64,000 nt of DNA from Streptomyces aurantiogriseus (GCF_014649375.1 NZ_BMSX01000021.1:62001-126000); one strand, 5' to 3'; positions 15,425 to 24,239 are shown, numbered from the stretch's first letter. The notes: generated by a model from the sequence alone, not told the origin. Made by a program: numbers and translations.

Positions 15425-16042
15425 ATGACCACCCCCGGCCTGCGTGAGCGCAAGAAGCAACGGATGTTCCGGACCGTGTCGGACATCGCCGTCCGGCTCT
15501 TCGTGGAGCGGGGGTTCGACGCGGTGCCCGTCGCCGAGGTCGCGGCGGCGGCCGAGATCTCCAAGCCGACCCTCTTCCGGTACTTCCCCGCGAAGGAGGA
15601 CCTGGTCCTGCACCGCATCGCCGATCACGAGCGGGAGGCGGCGGAGGTGGTAGCCGGCGCGCGGGCACAGGGGGTCGCACCGCTGCCCGCCCTGCGCCGG
15701 CACTTCCTCGACGGGCTGGCCGCCGCCGATCCCATCACGGGCCTCAACGACGCCCCCGACGTCCGCGCCTTCCACACTCTCCTCTACGGCACCCCCGCCC
15801 TGGTCGCCGGCCTCCACGCCCACCTGGAACGCTCCGAGGCCGCCCTCGCCGACGCCCTCGGCGGCGACCTCGACGCCCGGCTGGCGGCCGGCCAGATCGT
15901 CGCCGTACGGCGGATCCTCGCCCAGGAGAACTGGCGGCGGATCGCCGCGGGGGAGCGGGTGCAGGACGTACGGCCCGAGGCGGTGGCGGCGGCGGAGCGG
16001 GCGTTCGCGGTGCTGGAGGCGGGGTTGCCGCACCTTGCCTGA
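15425..16042 (+). CDS. TetR-family transcriptional regulator
   Basis: 205 residues. N-terminal HTH of about 50 residues (VAEVAAAAEISKPTLFRYFPAKEDLV, recognition helix in the middle), then an all-helical ligand domain with a MftR/TetR_C-like look. TAGGCT (15413-15418) ends 6 nt before the ATG, a leaderless start. It lies directly upstream of the HelR-like gene, whose AT-rich promoter contains the short palindrome TAACTCGGTTA and could be its target. Confidence 0.82.
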   Translation: MTTPGLRERKKQRMFRTVSDIAVRLFVERGFDAVPVAEVAAAAEISKPTLFRYFPAKEDLVLHRIADHEREAAEVVAGARAQGVAPLPALRRHFLDGLAAADPITGLNDAPDVRAFHTLLYGTPALVAGLHAHLERSEAALADALGGDLDARLAAGQIVAVRRILAQENWRRIAAGERVQDVRPEAVAAAERAFAVLEAGLPHLA

Positions 16043-16075
16043 GGACGGCCACCTGACCTGAGGCTGAGTAAAAAA

Positions 16076-16105
16076 TTTAACTCGGTTACGTTATATGGGT
16101 ACGCT
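16076..16105 (+). promoter_or_regulatory. AT-rich promoter of the HelR-like gene
   Basis: TTTAAC (16076-16081) and TACGCT (16100-16105) are 18 bp apart and the -10 ends 7 nt before ATG 16113. The surrounding 16068-16096 is strikingly AT-rich for this genome and holds TAACTCGGTTA (16079-16089). No rifamycin-associated element was seen. Confidence 0.5.
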
Positions 16106-16112
16106 CGCCCGT

Positions 16113-18161
16113 ATGACGTCACCCGAACTCGCCTCGAAGGACCTCCACGACTCCCTCCTCCAGGAACGCGCCCATCACGACGCCTGCCGCACCGCCCTCG
16201 CCGCGATGCTGGCGGACGCCGACCTGCACGTCGTCACCGGCGAGGACGTCTCCGCCTCCGGTGCCGACGCCGAAGTGCTCGGCCACCGGCTGCGCAGCCA
16301 GGCCAAGGCCCTGCGCGAACTCCCCGAAGGCCCCCTCTTCTTCGGCCGGCTGGACTTCGCGGAGGGCGCCGGCGGTGAGCACGACGGCCTCGGCCACCAC
16401 ATCGGCCGCGTCCGCGTCAGCGAGCATCCCGCCGCCCCTCCCCTCGTCGTCGACTGGCGCGCGCCCGTCTCCCGCGCCTTCTACCAGGCGAGCGCCCGCG
16501 ACCCGCAGGGCGTCGCCGTCCGCCGCCGTTTCGGCTGGGCGCCGGGCAGCCGGGGCGACTCCGCCGACCTGACCGGTCTGGAGGACGAGCATCTGGGCCG
16601 GGGCGAGTCCGGGGCGAGCGCGATCGTCGCCCGCGAGATCGAACGCCCCCGGATCGGCCCGATGCGGGACATCGCCGCCACCATCCAGCCCGAGCAGGAC
16701 GACCTCGTACGAGGTGACCTGGCCGAGTCGGTGTGCGTGCAGGGCGCCCCCGGCACCGGCAAGACCGCCGTGGGCCTGCACCGGGCCGCCTACCTCCTCT
16801 ACACCCACCCCCAGCACATCCGCCGCGGCGGCCTGCTGATCCTCGGCCCCCACCGCGCCTTCCTCTCCTACATCGCCGAGGTCCTGCCCTCCCTCGGTGA
16901 GACGGGCGTCCGGCAGTCCACCCTCTCCGACGAGATCGCCCGCCACCCGGTGACCGCCACCGACCCCGCCCCCACCGCCGTCGTCAAGCACGACCCCCGC
17001 ATGGCCGAGGTGCTGCGCCGCGCGCTGTACGGCAGGGTGACCGCCGAGCACGCCGACGACCTCACGGTGCCGGACGGTTCGTACCGTTGGCGGGTCGCGG
17101 GAGACGAGGTGGCGGCCGTCGTGGCGGGCGTGCTCGCCGAGGAGCCGCCCTACGAGGTCGGACGTGAACGCGTACGGAGCCGGATCGTGCGCCGGATCCA
17201 GGAGCGGGCCGAACGGCGCAGCGGGCCGCGCCCGGCCTCCTGGCTGCGCAGGATCGAACGGGCCCGGCCGGTGAGCGGGTGCGTGGACGCGGTGTGGCCG
17301 AGGGTGCGACCGGAGGAGGTGGTCGTCCACCTCCTCTCCGACCGGGAGGGGCTGGCGCGGGCGGCGGACGGCCTGCTGACCGAGGACGAGCAGGAGGCCC
17401 TGCTCCGGCCCCGCCCGCCCCGCTCCGCCAGGTCCGCCCGCTGGTCGTCCGCCGACCTCGTCCTCCTCGACGAGGTCGCCGGGCTGCTCGAACACCCCCA
17501 GGGGTACGGCCATGTCGTCGTCGACGAGGCGCAGGACCTCTCCCCGATGGAGTGCCGGGCCATCGCCCGCCGGGTGCCCTTCGGCTCACTCACGGTGCTG
17601 GGCGACCTCGCCCAGGGCACCACCCCCTGGGCAGCACGCTCCTGGCGGACCCTGATGACCCACCTGGGCAAGCCGGACGCGGCGGTGGTCCCCCTGACCA
17701 CCGGCTTCCGTGTCCCCGGCGCGGTCCTCGCCCTCGCCAACCGCCTCCTCGCCCGCCTCGACACCGACGTCCCACCCGCCCACTCCCTCCGCCACGACGG
17801 CGAACTCCGCCTCCGCCGGGCGGACGACGACGTACCGAAGGCGGTGGTGTCGGCCGTACGCGACGCCCTCACCCACGAGGGCTCGATCGGTGTGATCACG
17901 GCAGACACCGACGTCCCTCGCATCCGCGCGGCCCTCGCCACGGCGGGCATCGAGACCGCGACCGGCCCGGACGCCCCGACCGCCCGCGTGACGGTGCTCC
18001 CCGCGACCGCCGTCAAGGGCCTCGAGTACGACCATGTCGTCGCCGTCGAACCCATGGCGATCGCAGAGGCCGAGGAAAGGGGGCTGAACCGGCTGTACGT
18101 GGTGCTGACGCGAGCGGTGTCGCGGTTGGAGGTGGTGCACGGGAGGGAGCTGCCCTGGTAG
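16113..18161 (+). CDS. HelD/HelR-like RNA polymerase-recycling ATPase
   Basis: 682 residues from ATG 16113 (MTSPELASKDLHDS); an in-frame ATG at 16095 lies inside the promoter. UvrD/Rep-type helicase motifs: Walker A GAPGTGKT at about 213, motif II VVDEAQDLS, GDLAQGT, and C-terminal AVKGLEYDHV and NRLYVVLTRA. The N-terminal 200 residues lack helicase motifs and fit the HelD arm that enters the polymerase secondary channel. HelD/HelR proteins release stalled RNA polymerase, and Streptomyces HelR gives rifamycin tolerance. Which HelD subclass this is cannot be settled by eye. Confidence 0.78.
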   Translation: MTSPELASKDLHDSLLQERAHHDACRTALAAMLADADLHVVTGEDVSASGADAEVLGHRLRSQAKALRELPEGPLFFGRLDFAEGAGGEHDGLGHHIGRVRVSEHPAAPPLVVDWRAPVSRAFYQASARDPQGVAVRRRFGWAPGSRGDSADLTGLEDEHLGRGESGASAIVAREIERPRIGPMRDIAATIQPEQDDLVRGDLAESVCVQGAPGTGKTAVGLHRAAYLLYTHPQHIRRGGLLILGPHRAFLSYIAEVLPSLGETGVRQSTLSDEIARHPVTATDPAPTAVVKHDPRMAEVLRRALYGRVTAEHADDLTVPDGSYRWRVAGDEVAAVVAGVLAEEPPYEVGRERVRSRIVRRIQERAERRSGPRPASWLRRIERARPVSGCVDAVWPRVRPEEVVVHLLSDREGLARAADGLLTEDEQEALLRPRPPRSARSARWSSADLVLLDEVAGLLEHPQGYGHVVVDEAQDLSPMECRAIARRVPFGSLTVLGDLAQGTTPWAARSWRTLMTHLGKPDAAVVPLTTGFRVPGAVLALANRLLARLDTDVPPAHSLRHDGELRLRRADDDVPKAVVSAVRDALTHEGSIGVITADTDVPRIRAALATAGIETATGPDAPTARVTVLPATAVKGLEYDHVVAVEPMAIAEAEERGLNRLYVVLTRAVSRLEVVHGRELPW

Positions 18162-18219
18162 CGGGCTGGGGGAGTGGTGGGGTGGTTCCGCGGGGGTGAC
18201 CGCGCGATCCTTGACGGTG

Positions 18220-18711
18220 ATGCTGCTCTTCCTCGACGTCGACGGGCCGTTGATCCCCTTCGGCGGGACGGCTCCGTACCCGGTGCACGAGCCCCGCACG
18301 GCGGTCGATCCGCTCCCGCACCCTCTCCTCCCGCGCCTCGACCCGTCCCTCGGTCCCCGTCTGCTGACGCTGGGGTGCGAGCTGGTGTGGGCCACGACCT
18401 GGCTGGACGACGCGAACGCCGTCGTGGCGCCGTGGCTCGGTCTGCCCCCGCTGCCCGTGGTGGACTGGCCGGAGACGCCGACACCGCGTGGCCTGCACTG
18501 GAAGACGCAGGCCCTGGTCGCCTGGGCGGACGGGCGGCCCTTCGTCTGGCTCGACGACGAGATCACCGACGTCGACCGCGCCTGGGTGGCCGCCGGGCAT
18601 CCCGCGCCCGCCCTCCTGCACCGGGTGGACCACCGCCTCGGCCTCACCGACCGGGACTTCACGGTGCTGGAGGAGTGGATCAGGTCCCGGTCCGGCCCAG
18701 CAGTTCGCTGA
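18220..18711 (+). CDS. HAD-domain hydrolase-like protein
   Basis: 163 residues from ATG 18220 (GTGs at 18196 and 18217 are alternatives). The HAD nucleophile motif LFLDVDGPLIPFG lies at the very N-terminus, ATTWLDDAN resembles motif II, and FVWLDDEITDVD motif IV. It is a short, cap-less member, as in several uncharacterised Streptomyces families. The C-terminus overlaps the convergent oxidoreductase gene by 32 bp. Confidence 0.7.
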   Translation: MLLFLDVDGPLIPFGGTAPYPVHEPRTAVDPLPHPLLPRLDPSLGPRLLTLGCELVWATTWLDDANAVVAPWLGLPPLPVVDWPETPTPRGLHWKTQALVAWADGRPFVWLDDEITDVDRAWVAAGHPAPALLHRVDHRLGLTDRDFTVLEEWIRSRSGPAVR

Positions 18712-19567
18712 CCCGCAGGAAGCCGTCCGTTCCGTGTCCGCGTGCGACGACCCGGCGGGCCTGGCCCTCGATCGTGCGCATCACGCTCGCGTCGATGCCG
18801 TGGCTCTCGGAGGCCCGGACGATGTGGGCCATGGAGGACACGGCGGAGGTGATCGGGTTGAGCTCGCCGGAGTAGGTGCCGTCGTCGGTGTCCGCGGCGA
18901 ACTCCTCGAAGAGCGGCGGCAGGATCGTGGCGATGCCCTGGGCGAAGGGGGCCAGCTCACGTGCGGTGATGCCCTCGGCCCGGGCCACCGCGACGGCGTG
19001 CGCGAAGCCCGCCATGGCCGTCCAGAAGATGTCCAGCAGGGCGATGTCGTGGGCCGCGGCCCGGCCGATCTCCTCGCCGAGATGGGTGTGGGTGCCGCCC
19101 AGCGCGTCCAGGACGGGGCGGATCTCCCGGTACAGCTCCTCGGGGCCGCTGTGGATGAACACCGCGGCCGGCGTACCGATGGTCGGCGTCGGGGTCATGA
19201 TCGCGCCGTCCAGGTACCGGACACCGTGCCGGTCGGCCCAGTCGGCGGTGTCCCGGGCGCGGGCCGGGGTGTCCGCGCAGAGGTTCACGACGGTACGGCC
19301 CTTGAGCGCGGCGGCGACCGGCTCCTGGCGCAGCACGGCGTCGGCGGCGTCGTAGTCCTGCACGCACACCACGGTCAGCTCGCTCGCCCCGACGGCCTCC
19401 CACGCCGTACCCGCCACCACGGCTCCCCGTCCGGCCAGGTCCCCTTCCCGGCCCGGGGTCCGGTTCCAGACCGTGGTCCGAAGGCCCGCGTCCAGGAACG
19501 CGCCGGCGAGCGCACGCCCCATGGGGCCCAGCCCGAGGACGGTGACGGAGAAATGCGATGTGGGCAT
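18680..19567 (-). CDS. NAD(P)-dependent imine reductase/beta-hydroxyacid dehydrogenase-like protein
   Basis: 295 residues. Rossmann motif GLGPMGRALAGAFLDAG near residue 11, NRTPGR favouring NADPH, and a C-terminal all-helical dimerisation domain. The catalytic Lys of beta-hydroxyacid dehydrogenases is replaced: the region reads GRAAAHDIALLDIFW with Asp, typical of imine reductases. Substrate unknown. It is divergent from an HxlR gene with a 51-bp AT-rich spacer, a usual regulator-target pair. Confidence 0.82.
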   Translation of the reverse strand: MPTSHFSVTVLGLGPMGRALAGAFLDAGLRTTVWNRTPGREGDLAGRGAVVAGTAWEAVGASELTVVCVQDYDAADAVLRQEPVAAALKGRTVVNLCADTPARARDTADWADRHGVRYLDGAIMTPTPTIGTPAAVFIHSGPEELYREIRPVLDALGGTHTHLGEEIGRAAAHDIALLDIFWTAMAGFAHAVAVARAEGITARELAPFAQGIATILPPLFEEFAADTDDGTYSGELNPITSAVSSMAHIVRASESHGIDASVMRTIEGQARRVVARGHGTDGFLRVSELLGRTGT

Positions 19568-19618
19568 GACTCAACTCCCTTATAATTACGACGAATTGAC
19601 AACAAAAGGGGTATATGG
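19568..19618. promoter_or_regulatory. AT-rich divergent promoter of the HxlR/oxidoreductase pair
   Basis: The spacer contains TATAAT (19580-19585), TTGACA (19596-19601) and a second AT stretch. Elements for both directions overlap, so binding of the HxlR product here would affect both genes. Confidence 0.45.
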
Positions 19619-19957
19619 GTGACCAGTAAGCGTGCCAAGGACCTGAACGTCTGCGGAGTGACCGCCGCGATCGCCGTGATCGACGGCAAGTGGAAGACCA
19701 GCCTGCTCTGGCTGCTGGAGTCCGGCCCGCACCGCCCCGCCGAACTGCGCCGGCGCCTACCGGGGCTCAGCGAGAAGGTGCTGACCCAGGCGCTGCGGGA
19801 GATGGAGGCCGACGGCCTGGTGCACCGCGAGGTGCACGACGTCCTTCCCCTGAAGACCGTCTACTCCCTGACATCCTTCGGCCGCGAACTGTCCGAGGCC
19901 CTGGCCCCCCTCTCCGACTGGGGCCACCGCCGACTGGACCGCCTGGCCGCCTCCTGA
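19619..19957 (+). CDS. HxlR-family transcriptional regulator
   Basis: 112 residues from GTG. One winged helix with the HxlR opening NVCGVTAAIAVIDGKWKTSLL and recognition helix LSEKVLTQALREMEADGLV. The Cys near residue 12 is the redox or aldehyde-sensing Cys in several HxlR proteins. It probably represses the divergent imine-reductase-like gene in response to a reactive carbonyl or quinone; this is inferred from arrangement. Confidence 0.86.
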   Translation: MTSKRAKDLNVCGVTAAIAVIDGKWKTSLLWLLESGPHRPAELRRRLPGLSEKVLTQALREMEADGLVHREVHDVLPLKTVYSLTSFGRELSEALAPLSDWGHRRLDRLAAS

Positions 19958-20040
19958 TCACCTGTCACCAGCGTCGCGGCCCGGGAGCGAGCTGCCAAGT
20001 ACCCACAAAAAAGTGGGTATGCGGCGATCGATTCGGCAGC

Positions 20041-20916
20041 ATGACGGTCATGCGACTTCAGGAGTACGCCGGCCCGCAGGAACTGCGCGCCATGCAGAGC
20101 CTGGCCACCCGCGTCTTCCCGCGGACCGGCTACCACCACATCGGCGACCTCGCCTGGAACCGGTGTCTCGCCCTCGGCCGTGAGGAACACTGCCCCACGG
20201 CGGTCTGGGAGCGGGACGGGGAGACGCTGGCCTGGGCCTGGCTGGAGCTGCCCGACGGTGTCCTGATGGTGCAGATCGATCCGGCCCACGCGGAACTGGC
20301 GGACGACGTCCTCGCCTGGGCCGAGCAGAAGGCCCCCGGATCACTGACCGCCGAAGTCGCCGGCACCGAGACCCATCTGCTCGAGGCGCTGCAGCGGCGC
20401 GGGTACGCGCAGGTGGCCGACAGCCCGTTCATGACCTGCCTCACCCGCCCCCTCACCGCGCTCCCGGCGATCCCGCCCCTCCCCGAGGGCTACGTGATCC
20501 GCCCCCAGCAGGAACCCTCCGACATGGCCGGTCGCGCGGCGGCCCACCGTGCCGCCTTCGGCTCGTCCCGCATCACCACCGAACGCCACGCCCGTATGCG
20601 CGAGACCTGGCCCTACCGCCCCGAACTCGACCTGATCGTCGTCTCTCCCACCGGTGACGTCGCGGCCTACTGCCAGGGCTGGTACGACGAGACCAACGGC
20701 ATCGGCGCCTTCGAACCGGTCGGCACCCACCCCGACCACCGCCGCCGAGGCCTCGCCCGAGCCGTCTGCACCGCCGTCCTGCACGCCTTCGCCGCCGCCG
20801 GCGGCCACCGCGCCGTCGTCCAGGCCCGCGGCGACGCCGCCCACCCCGTGCCCAGGCGGCTGTACGAGTCGATGGGCTTCCGGACCTACACGCGCACGTA
20901 CACGTACCGGGTGTGA
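20041..20916 (+). CDS. double-GNAT acetyltransferase
   Basis: 291 residues. The C-terminal GNAT has the acetyl-CoA signature VGTHPDHRRRGLARAV and a closing YESMGFRTYTRTYTYRV. The N-terminal half is a degenerate GNAT copy. The layout resembles MshD, but MshD-specific residues were not confirmed and mshD is normally elsewhere, so only a general call is made. The ATG at 20041 is used; an in-frame ATG follows at 20050. Confidence 0.74.
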   Translation: MTVMRLQEYAGPQELRAMQSLATRVFPRTGYHHIGDLAWNRCLALGREEHCPTAVWERDGETLAWAWLELPDGVLMVQIDPAHAELADDVLAWAEQKAPGSLTAEVAGTETHLLEALQRRGYAQVADSPFMTCLTRPLTALPAIPPLPEGYVIRPQQEPSDMAGRAAAHRAAFGSSRITTERHARMRETWPYRPELDLIVVSPTGDVAAYCQGWYDETNGIGAFEPVGTHPDHRRRGLARAVCTAVLHAFAAAGGHRAVVQARGDAAHPVPRRLYESMGFRTYTRTYTYRV

Positions 20917-20958
20917 GCCGACGCCGTGCCGGGAGGCGGGGAACGCCCCGAAACACTC

Positions 20959-20979
20959 TTGCAAGCAGGATGCTTGCAA
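20959..20979. promoter_or_regulatory. perfect inverted repeat upstream of the XRE gene
   Basis: Arms TTGCAAGCA (20959-20967) and TGCTTGCAA (20971-20979) are separated by GGA, 30 bp before the XRE start and within the promoter region. It is probably the binding site of the XRE protein itself. Confidence 0.6.
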
Positions 20980-21009
20980 AAGTTAGCGCCCGTGAGGCAC
21001 GCTGGAGGC

Positions 21010-21462
21010 ATGGCATCGCTCAACGTCGGCAATCTCGGTGAGTACCTGCGCGAGCAGCGGCGAAACGCTCAGCTCTCGTTGCGGCAGCTCGCCGATGCCG
21101 CCGGGGTGTCCAATCCGTATCTGAGCCAGATCGAGCGCGGGCTGCGCAAGCCCAGCGCGGAGGTGTTGCAGCAGGTCGCCAAGGCGCTGCGGATCTCCGC
21201 CGAGACGCTGTACGTACGCGCCGGCATCCTCGATGCCGAACGGGACCGGGACGAGGTCGAGACGCGGGCCGTCATCCTCGCCGACCCCACGCTGACCGAG
21301 GCGCAGAAGCAGGCGCTGCTGCAGATCTACGAGTCCTTCCGCAAGGAGAACGGATTCGCGGCCGGCGACGGTGCGGTGGACGCCCAGGACGACGACGCCG
21401 CCGGGACCGGCACCCGCACGGCCGGTGGCACCGACGCCGATCCGCAGCAGACGGCCAGTTGA
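21010..21462 (+). CDS. XRE-family HTH regulator (Rv0474-like)
   Basis: 150 residues. N-terminal Cro/CI HTH (about 8-65: LGEYLREQRRNAQLSLRQLA, SNPYLSQIERG), a short helical linker, then an acidic, disordered tail. It is followed by an HbhA-like gene and a DUF2516 membrane protein, the order Rv0474-Rv0475-Rv0476 of M. tuberculosis, so the whole unit is conserved between the genera. A 21-bp inverted repeat overlaps its promoter, pointing to autoregulation. Confidence 0.85.
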   Translation: MASLNVGNLGEYLREQRRNAQLSLRQLADAAGVSNPYLSQIERGLRKPSAEVLQQVAKALRISAETLYVRAGILDAERDRDEVETRAVILADPTLTEAQKQALLQIYESFRKENGFAAGDGAVDAQDDDAAGTGTRTAGGTDADPQQTAS

Positions 21463-21551
21463 CCGGACCAGGGGACCGGCCGCCCGACTGCGGACCCGCA
21501 CCAACCGACATCGACGAACGCGAAGAACGCGAATACCGGAGGACCAACACC

Positions 21552-22217
21552 ATGGCCATCACCGACGACCTGCGCAAGACCTTCACCGACCCGACTCCGC
21601 TCTACTTCGCCGCCGGCACCGCCGACCTGGCCCTCCAGCAGGCGAAGAAGGTCCCGAGTCTGGTGGAGCAGCTGCGCACCGAGGCCCCGGCCCGGTTCGA
21701 GGCCGTGCGCAACACCGACCCCAAGGCCGTCCAGGAGAAGGCCGCCGCCCGCGCCAAGGAGGCCGGCGTCAAGGCCAAGGAGGCGCAGGAGACCTTCCAG
21801 AGCAAGCTCGGCGAGTTCCTGGGCACCCTCGACGGTGACCTGAAGAAGCTCGGCAGCACGATCGACGCCGACCTGAAGAAGCTCGGCGAGTCCGCCCAGG
21901 ACCTCGCGCTGCGCAGTGTCGGCGTCGCCGCCGAGTACGCCGTGAAGGCCCGCGAGACCTACGAGAAGGTCGCCGAGCACGGCGAGCAGGCCGTGAAGAC
22001 CTGGCGCGGCGAGGCCGCCGAGGAGATCGAGGAACTGGCCATCGCCGTCGAGGGCATGGGCGAGCCGAAGGCCGAGACGGTCGAGGTCAAGGAGGAGCCG
22101 AAGCCCGCCGGCGCCGAGGCCACCTCCGAGCCCGCCACGGCGAAGAAGGCCGCGCCCGCCAAGAAGGCCCCGGCCCGCAAGACCACCGCGAAGAAGACGA
22201 CTCCGCCCGCCAAGTGA
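21552..22217 (+). CDS. heparin-binding hemagglutinin (HbhA)-like coiled-coil protein
   Basis: 221 residues. An N-terminal amphipathic helix, a long coiled coil (about 45-150, including LKKLGSTIDADLKKLGES) and a C-terminal Lys/Ala/Pro tail (AKKAAPAKKAPARKTTAKK) as in mycobacterial HBHA. HBHA tails bind heparan sulfate; in a soil organism a role in membrane, DNA or cell-envelope organisation is likelier, and similar tails bind DNA. GGAGG lies 9 nt before ATG. It is expressed with the upstream XRE gene and closed by a 14-bp hairpin. Confidence 0.82.
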   Translation: MAITDDLRKTFTDPTPLYFAAGTADLALQQAKKVPSLVEQLRTEAPARFEAVRNTDPKAVQEKAAARAKEAGVKAKEAQETFQSKLGEFLGTLDGDLKKLGSTIDADLKKLGESAQDLALRSVGVAAEYAVKARETYEKVAEHGEQAVKTWRGEAAEEIEELAIAVEGMGEPKAETVEVKEEPKPAGAEATSEPATAKKAAPAKKAPARKTTAKKTTPPAK

Positions 22218-22266
22218 CGACCAGGTGAGACCGACGGCGGGACGGACACGCAGACGGATACCGCGA

Positions 22267-22297
22267 CGGACCGGGCACTCGGGGAGTGCCCGGTCCG
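22267..22297 (+). terminator. terminator after the hbhA-like gene
   Basis: CGGACCGGGCACTC (22267-22280) pairs perfectly with GAGTGCCCGGTCCG (22284-22297) over a 3-nt loop. Confidence 0.8.
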
Positions 22298-22368
22298 TTG
22301 TTCGGGTAGCGGAAGCGCGGTTGCGGGTACGGTGACCGCGTAAGGACGAGCGAGTCGTACCGATTCGG

Positions 22369-22722
22369 GTGGTGGACGTAGTGCTGATGCAGGGGTTCGC
22401 AGGGTTCATGTCGCTGCTGAGCCTGGCGCTGATCGTGTTCAGCGGCTTCGCTCTGTTCGACGCGGCCATCCGCCGTGAGGACGGCTACCGGGCGGCGGAC
22501 AAGCAGACCAAGCCCTTTTGGATGATCATCCTCGGGCTCGCCTTCGTGGTGAACCTGATCTTCCCGATTCTGTCGTTCCTGCCGGTCATCGGCCTGGTCG
22601 CGACCATCGTGTACATGGTCGACGTCCGCCCCGCCCTGCGCTCCCTCCCGGGCGGCGGCCGCAGCCACCGCGGCGGCTCCAGCAGCGACGGCCCGTACGG
22701 CCCGTACAACGGCGGCCGATAG
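22369..22722 (+). CDS. DUF2516 membrane protein
   Basis: 117 residues from GTG 22369; the ATG at 22387 (MQGFAGFMSLL) is an equally good start. Two transmembrane segments (about 10-30 and 50-85, with FWMIILGLAFVVNLIFPIL) and a Gly/Ser/Tyr-rich C-terminal tail. The family is DUF2516, and the homolog in mycobacteria is also next to hbhA. It is separated from hbhA by a terminator, so it has its own promoter. Confidence 0.82.
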   Translation: MVDVVLMQGFAGFMSLLSLALIVFSGFALFDAAIRREDGYRAADKQTKPFWMIILGLAFVVNLIFPILSFLPVIGLVATIVYMVDVRPALRSLPGGGRSHRGGSSSDGPYGPYNGGR

Positions 22723-22732
22723 ACGCCGTGGC

Positions 22733-22801
22733 AGGGGTGCGGGGAACTGCGCCCCCGCCAGGGGCGCGGGGAACTGCGCGACCAGCCACAGCCGGCCCGC
22801 A
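22733..22801. repeat. interspersed intergenic repeat, copy A
   Basis: AGGGG(T/C)GCGGGGAACTGCGC occurs twice, 27 bp apart (22733-22752, 22760-22779), and is followed by GCGCGACCAGCCACAG and CGGCCCGCA (22776-22801). The second part recurs with 24 of 26 identical bases at 46614-46639. Such elements are scattered through Streptomyces intergenic DNA. Confidence 0.6.
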
Positions 22802-22859
22802 GACGGCACACTGCCAAAGCTTCGAACGGCGGGATTCCGCAACGGCGCCCCGCGGAGCG

Positions 22860-24239
22860 CTACGGCACGCGATCCAGCAGGACCACAGCCACATCGTCCG
22901 TCAGCTCGCCACCATTCAGTTCCCGGACCTCGTTGACGGCCGCCCGCAACAACTCCTCCCCGCGCAACCCCTCGGAGAGCTGGCGGCGGATCATCTCCAC
23001 CATGCCGTCCTGCCCCAGCCGCTCCCGGCCCTCACCGATCCGCCCCTCGATGAGGCCGTCGGTGTACAGCATCAGGCTCCACTCCGCGCCCAGCTCGACC
23101 TGCATCCGCGGCCAGCGGGCGCCCGGCAGCAGTCCGAGCGCGGGACCGTTGTTGTCGTACGGCAGCAGCCGGGCCGGCCGGTCCGGGCGGGCTATCAGCG
23201 GCGCCGGGTGGCCGGCCAGACACAGGCCCGCGCGGCGGCCGTCGGGCGCGATGTCGACCGTGCACAGCGTCGCGAAGATCTCGTCGTCGTCGCGCTCGTG
23301 CTCCAGCACCTGCTGCAGCGTGCTCAGCAGCTCGTCCCCGCAGAGGCCGGCCAGCGTCAGCGCCCGCCAGGCGATCCGCAGCTCCACGCCGAGCGCGGCC
23401 TCGTCCGGGCCGTGGCCGCAGACGTCACCGATCATGGCGTGCACGGTGCCGTCCGGGGTGCGGACGGTGTCGTAGAAGTCGCCGCCGAGCAGCGCGCGTG
23501 AGCGGCCGGGACGGTAGCGGGCGGCGAAGCGCAGCGGGGAGCCCTCCAGGAGGGGCGTGGGCAGCAGCCCCCGCTCCAGGCGGGCGTTCTCCTGCGCGCG
23601 CAGCTTGCCCTCGGCGAGTCGGCGCTCGGCCGTGTCGGAACGCTTCCGCTCGACCGCGTACCGGATCGCCCGGCTCAGCAGCCGTCCGTCCAACTCGTCC
23701 CGGAAAAGGTAGTCCTGGGCACCCACACGCACCGCCTCCGCGCCGCGCTCGGCGTCGCCGGACGCGGTGAGCGCGAGGACGGCGTGCCGGGGCGCGAGCT
23801 CCAGGACGTGCTTGAGCACGGCGAGCTCGTCCTCGTCGGCACTCCGGCCGGGCGCCGGCAGCGCGAGGTCCAGCAGGATGCAGTGGACGTCGTCGGTGAG
23901 CAGCCGCTCGGCCTCGGTGAGGTTGCGGGCGGTGCGCACACGGATCGGCTTCCCGGCCGAGTCGAGCAGGTCGGGAACGATCGGGGCGGCCGTGGGGTCG
24001 TCCTCGATCAGCAGCAGTGTGAGGTTGGTGTGGGTGGCGGCGCTCACGCCGTGAGGGACGCCGTCGCCAGGTGCGGCGTTGTCCCCGACCGTCGCTTTCT
24101 TCGCGTCGTTGCGATCGTCGTTCCGGTCGTCCGTGGGTGGGGCTTCTTCCTTGGAGGGGCCGCCCACTGCGGGCGCGGCCTGCGCCTGACCACCTTCCAC
24201 GGCCGGGATCGCTCTCTGCCGCGGTATGGGTACGGGCAT
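22860..24239 (-). CDS. response regulator-PP2C phosphatase (RsbU/SpoIIE type)
   Basis: 459 residues from ATG 24239, preceded by GGAGGGAAGGAA; the longer frame to 24311 is not supported. A Pro/Ala-rich N-terminus, then a receiver domain (about 70-190: LLLIEDD acid pocket and ILLDLALP with the phospho-Asp), a short coiled coil, and a PP2C-type serine phosphatase domain with GGDFYD and GDVCGHG metal motifs. Proteins of this layout dephosphorylate anti-sigma-factor antagonists, here with output set by phosphorylation of the receiver. No cognate kinase or anti-sigma gene is adjacent. Confidence 0.86.
   Translation of the reverse strand: MPVPIPRQRAIPAVEGGQAQAAPAVGGPSKEEAPPTDDRNDDRNDAKKATVGDNAAPGDGVPHGVSAATHTNLTLLLIEDDPTAAPIVPDLLDSAGKPIRVRTARNLTEAERLLTDDVHCILLDLALPAPGRSADEDELAVLKHVLELAPRHAVLALTASGDAERGAEAVRVGAQDYLFRDELDGRLLSRAIRYAVERKRSDTAERRLAEGKLRAQENARLERGLLPTPLLEGSPLRFAARYRPGRSRALLGGDFYDTVRTPDGTVHAMIGDVCGHGPDEAALGVELRIAWRALTLAGLCGDELLSTLQQVLEHERDDDEIFATLCTVDIAPDGRRAGLCLAGHPAPLIARPDRPARLLPYDNNGPALGLLPGARWPRMQVELGAEWSLMLYTDGLIEGRIGEGRERLGQDGMVEMIRRQLSEGLRGEELLRAAVNEVRELNGGELTDDVAVVLLDRVP

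Noticed and set aside
20959-20979. Nur box
   Set aside because: The half-sites TTGCAA are spaced by 9 nt, not the 5 nt of Nur boxes.
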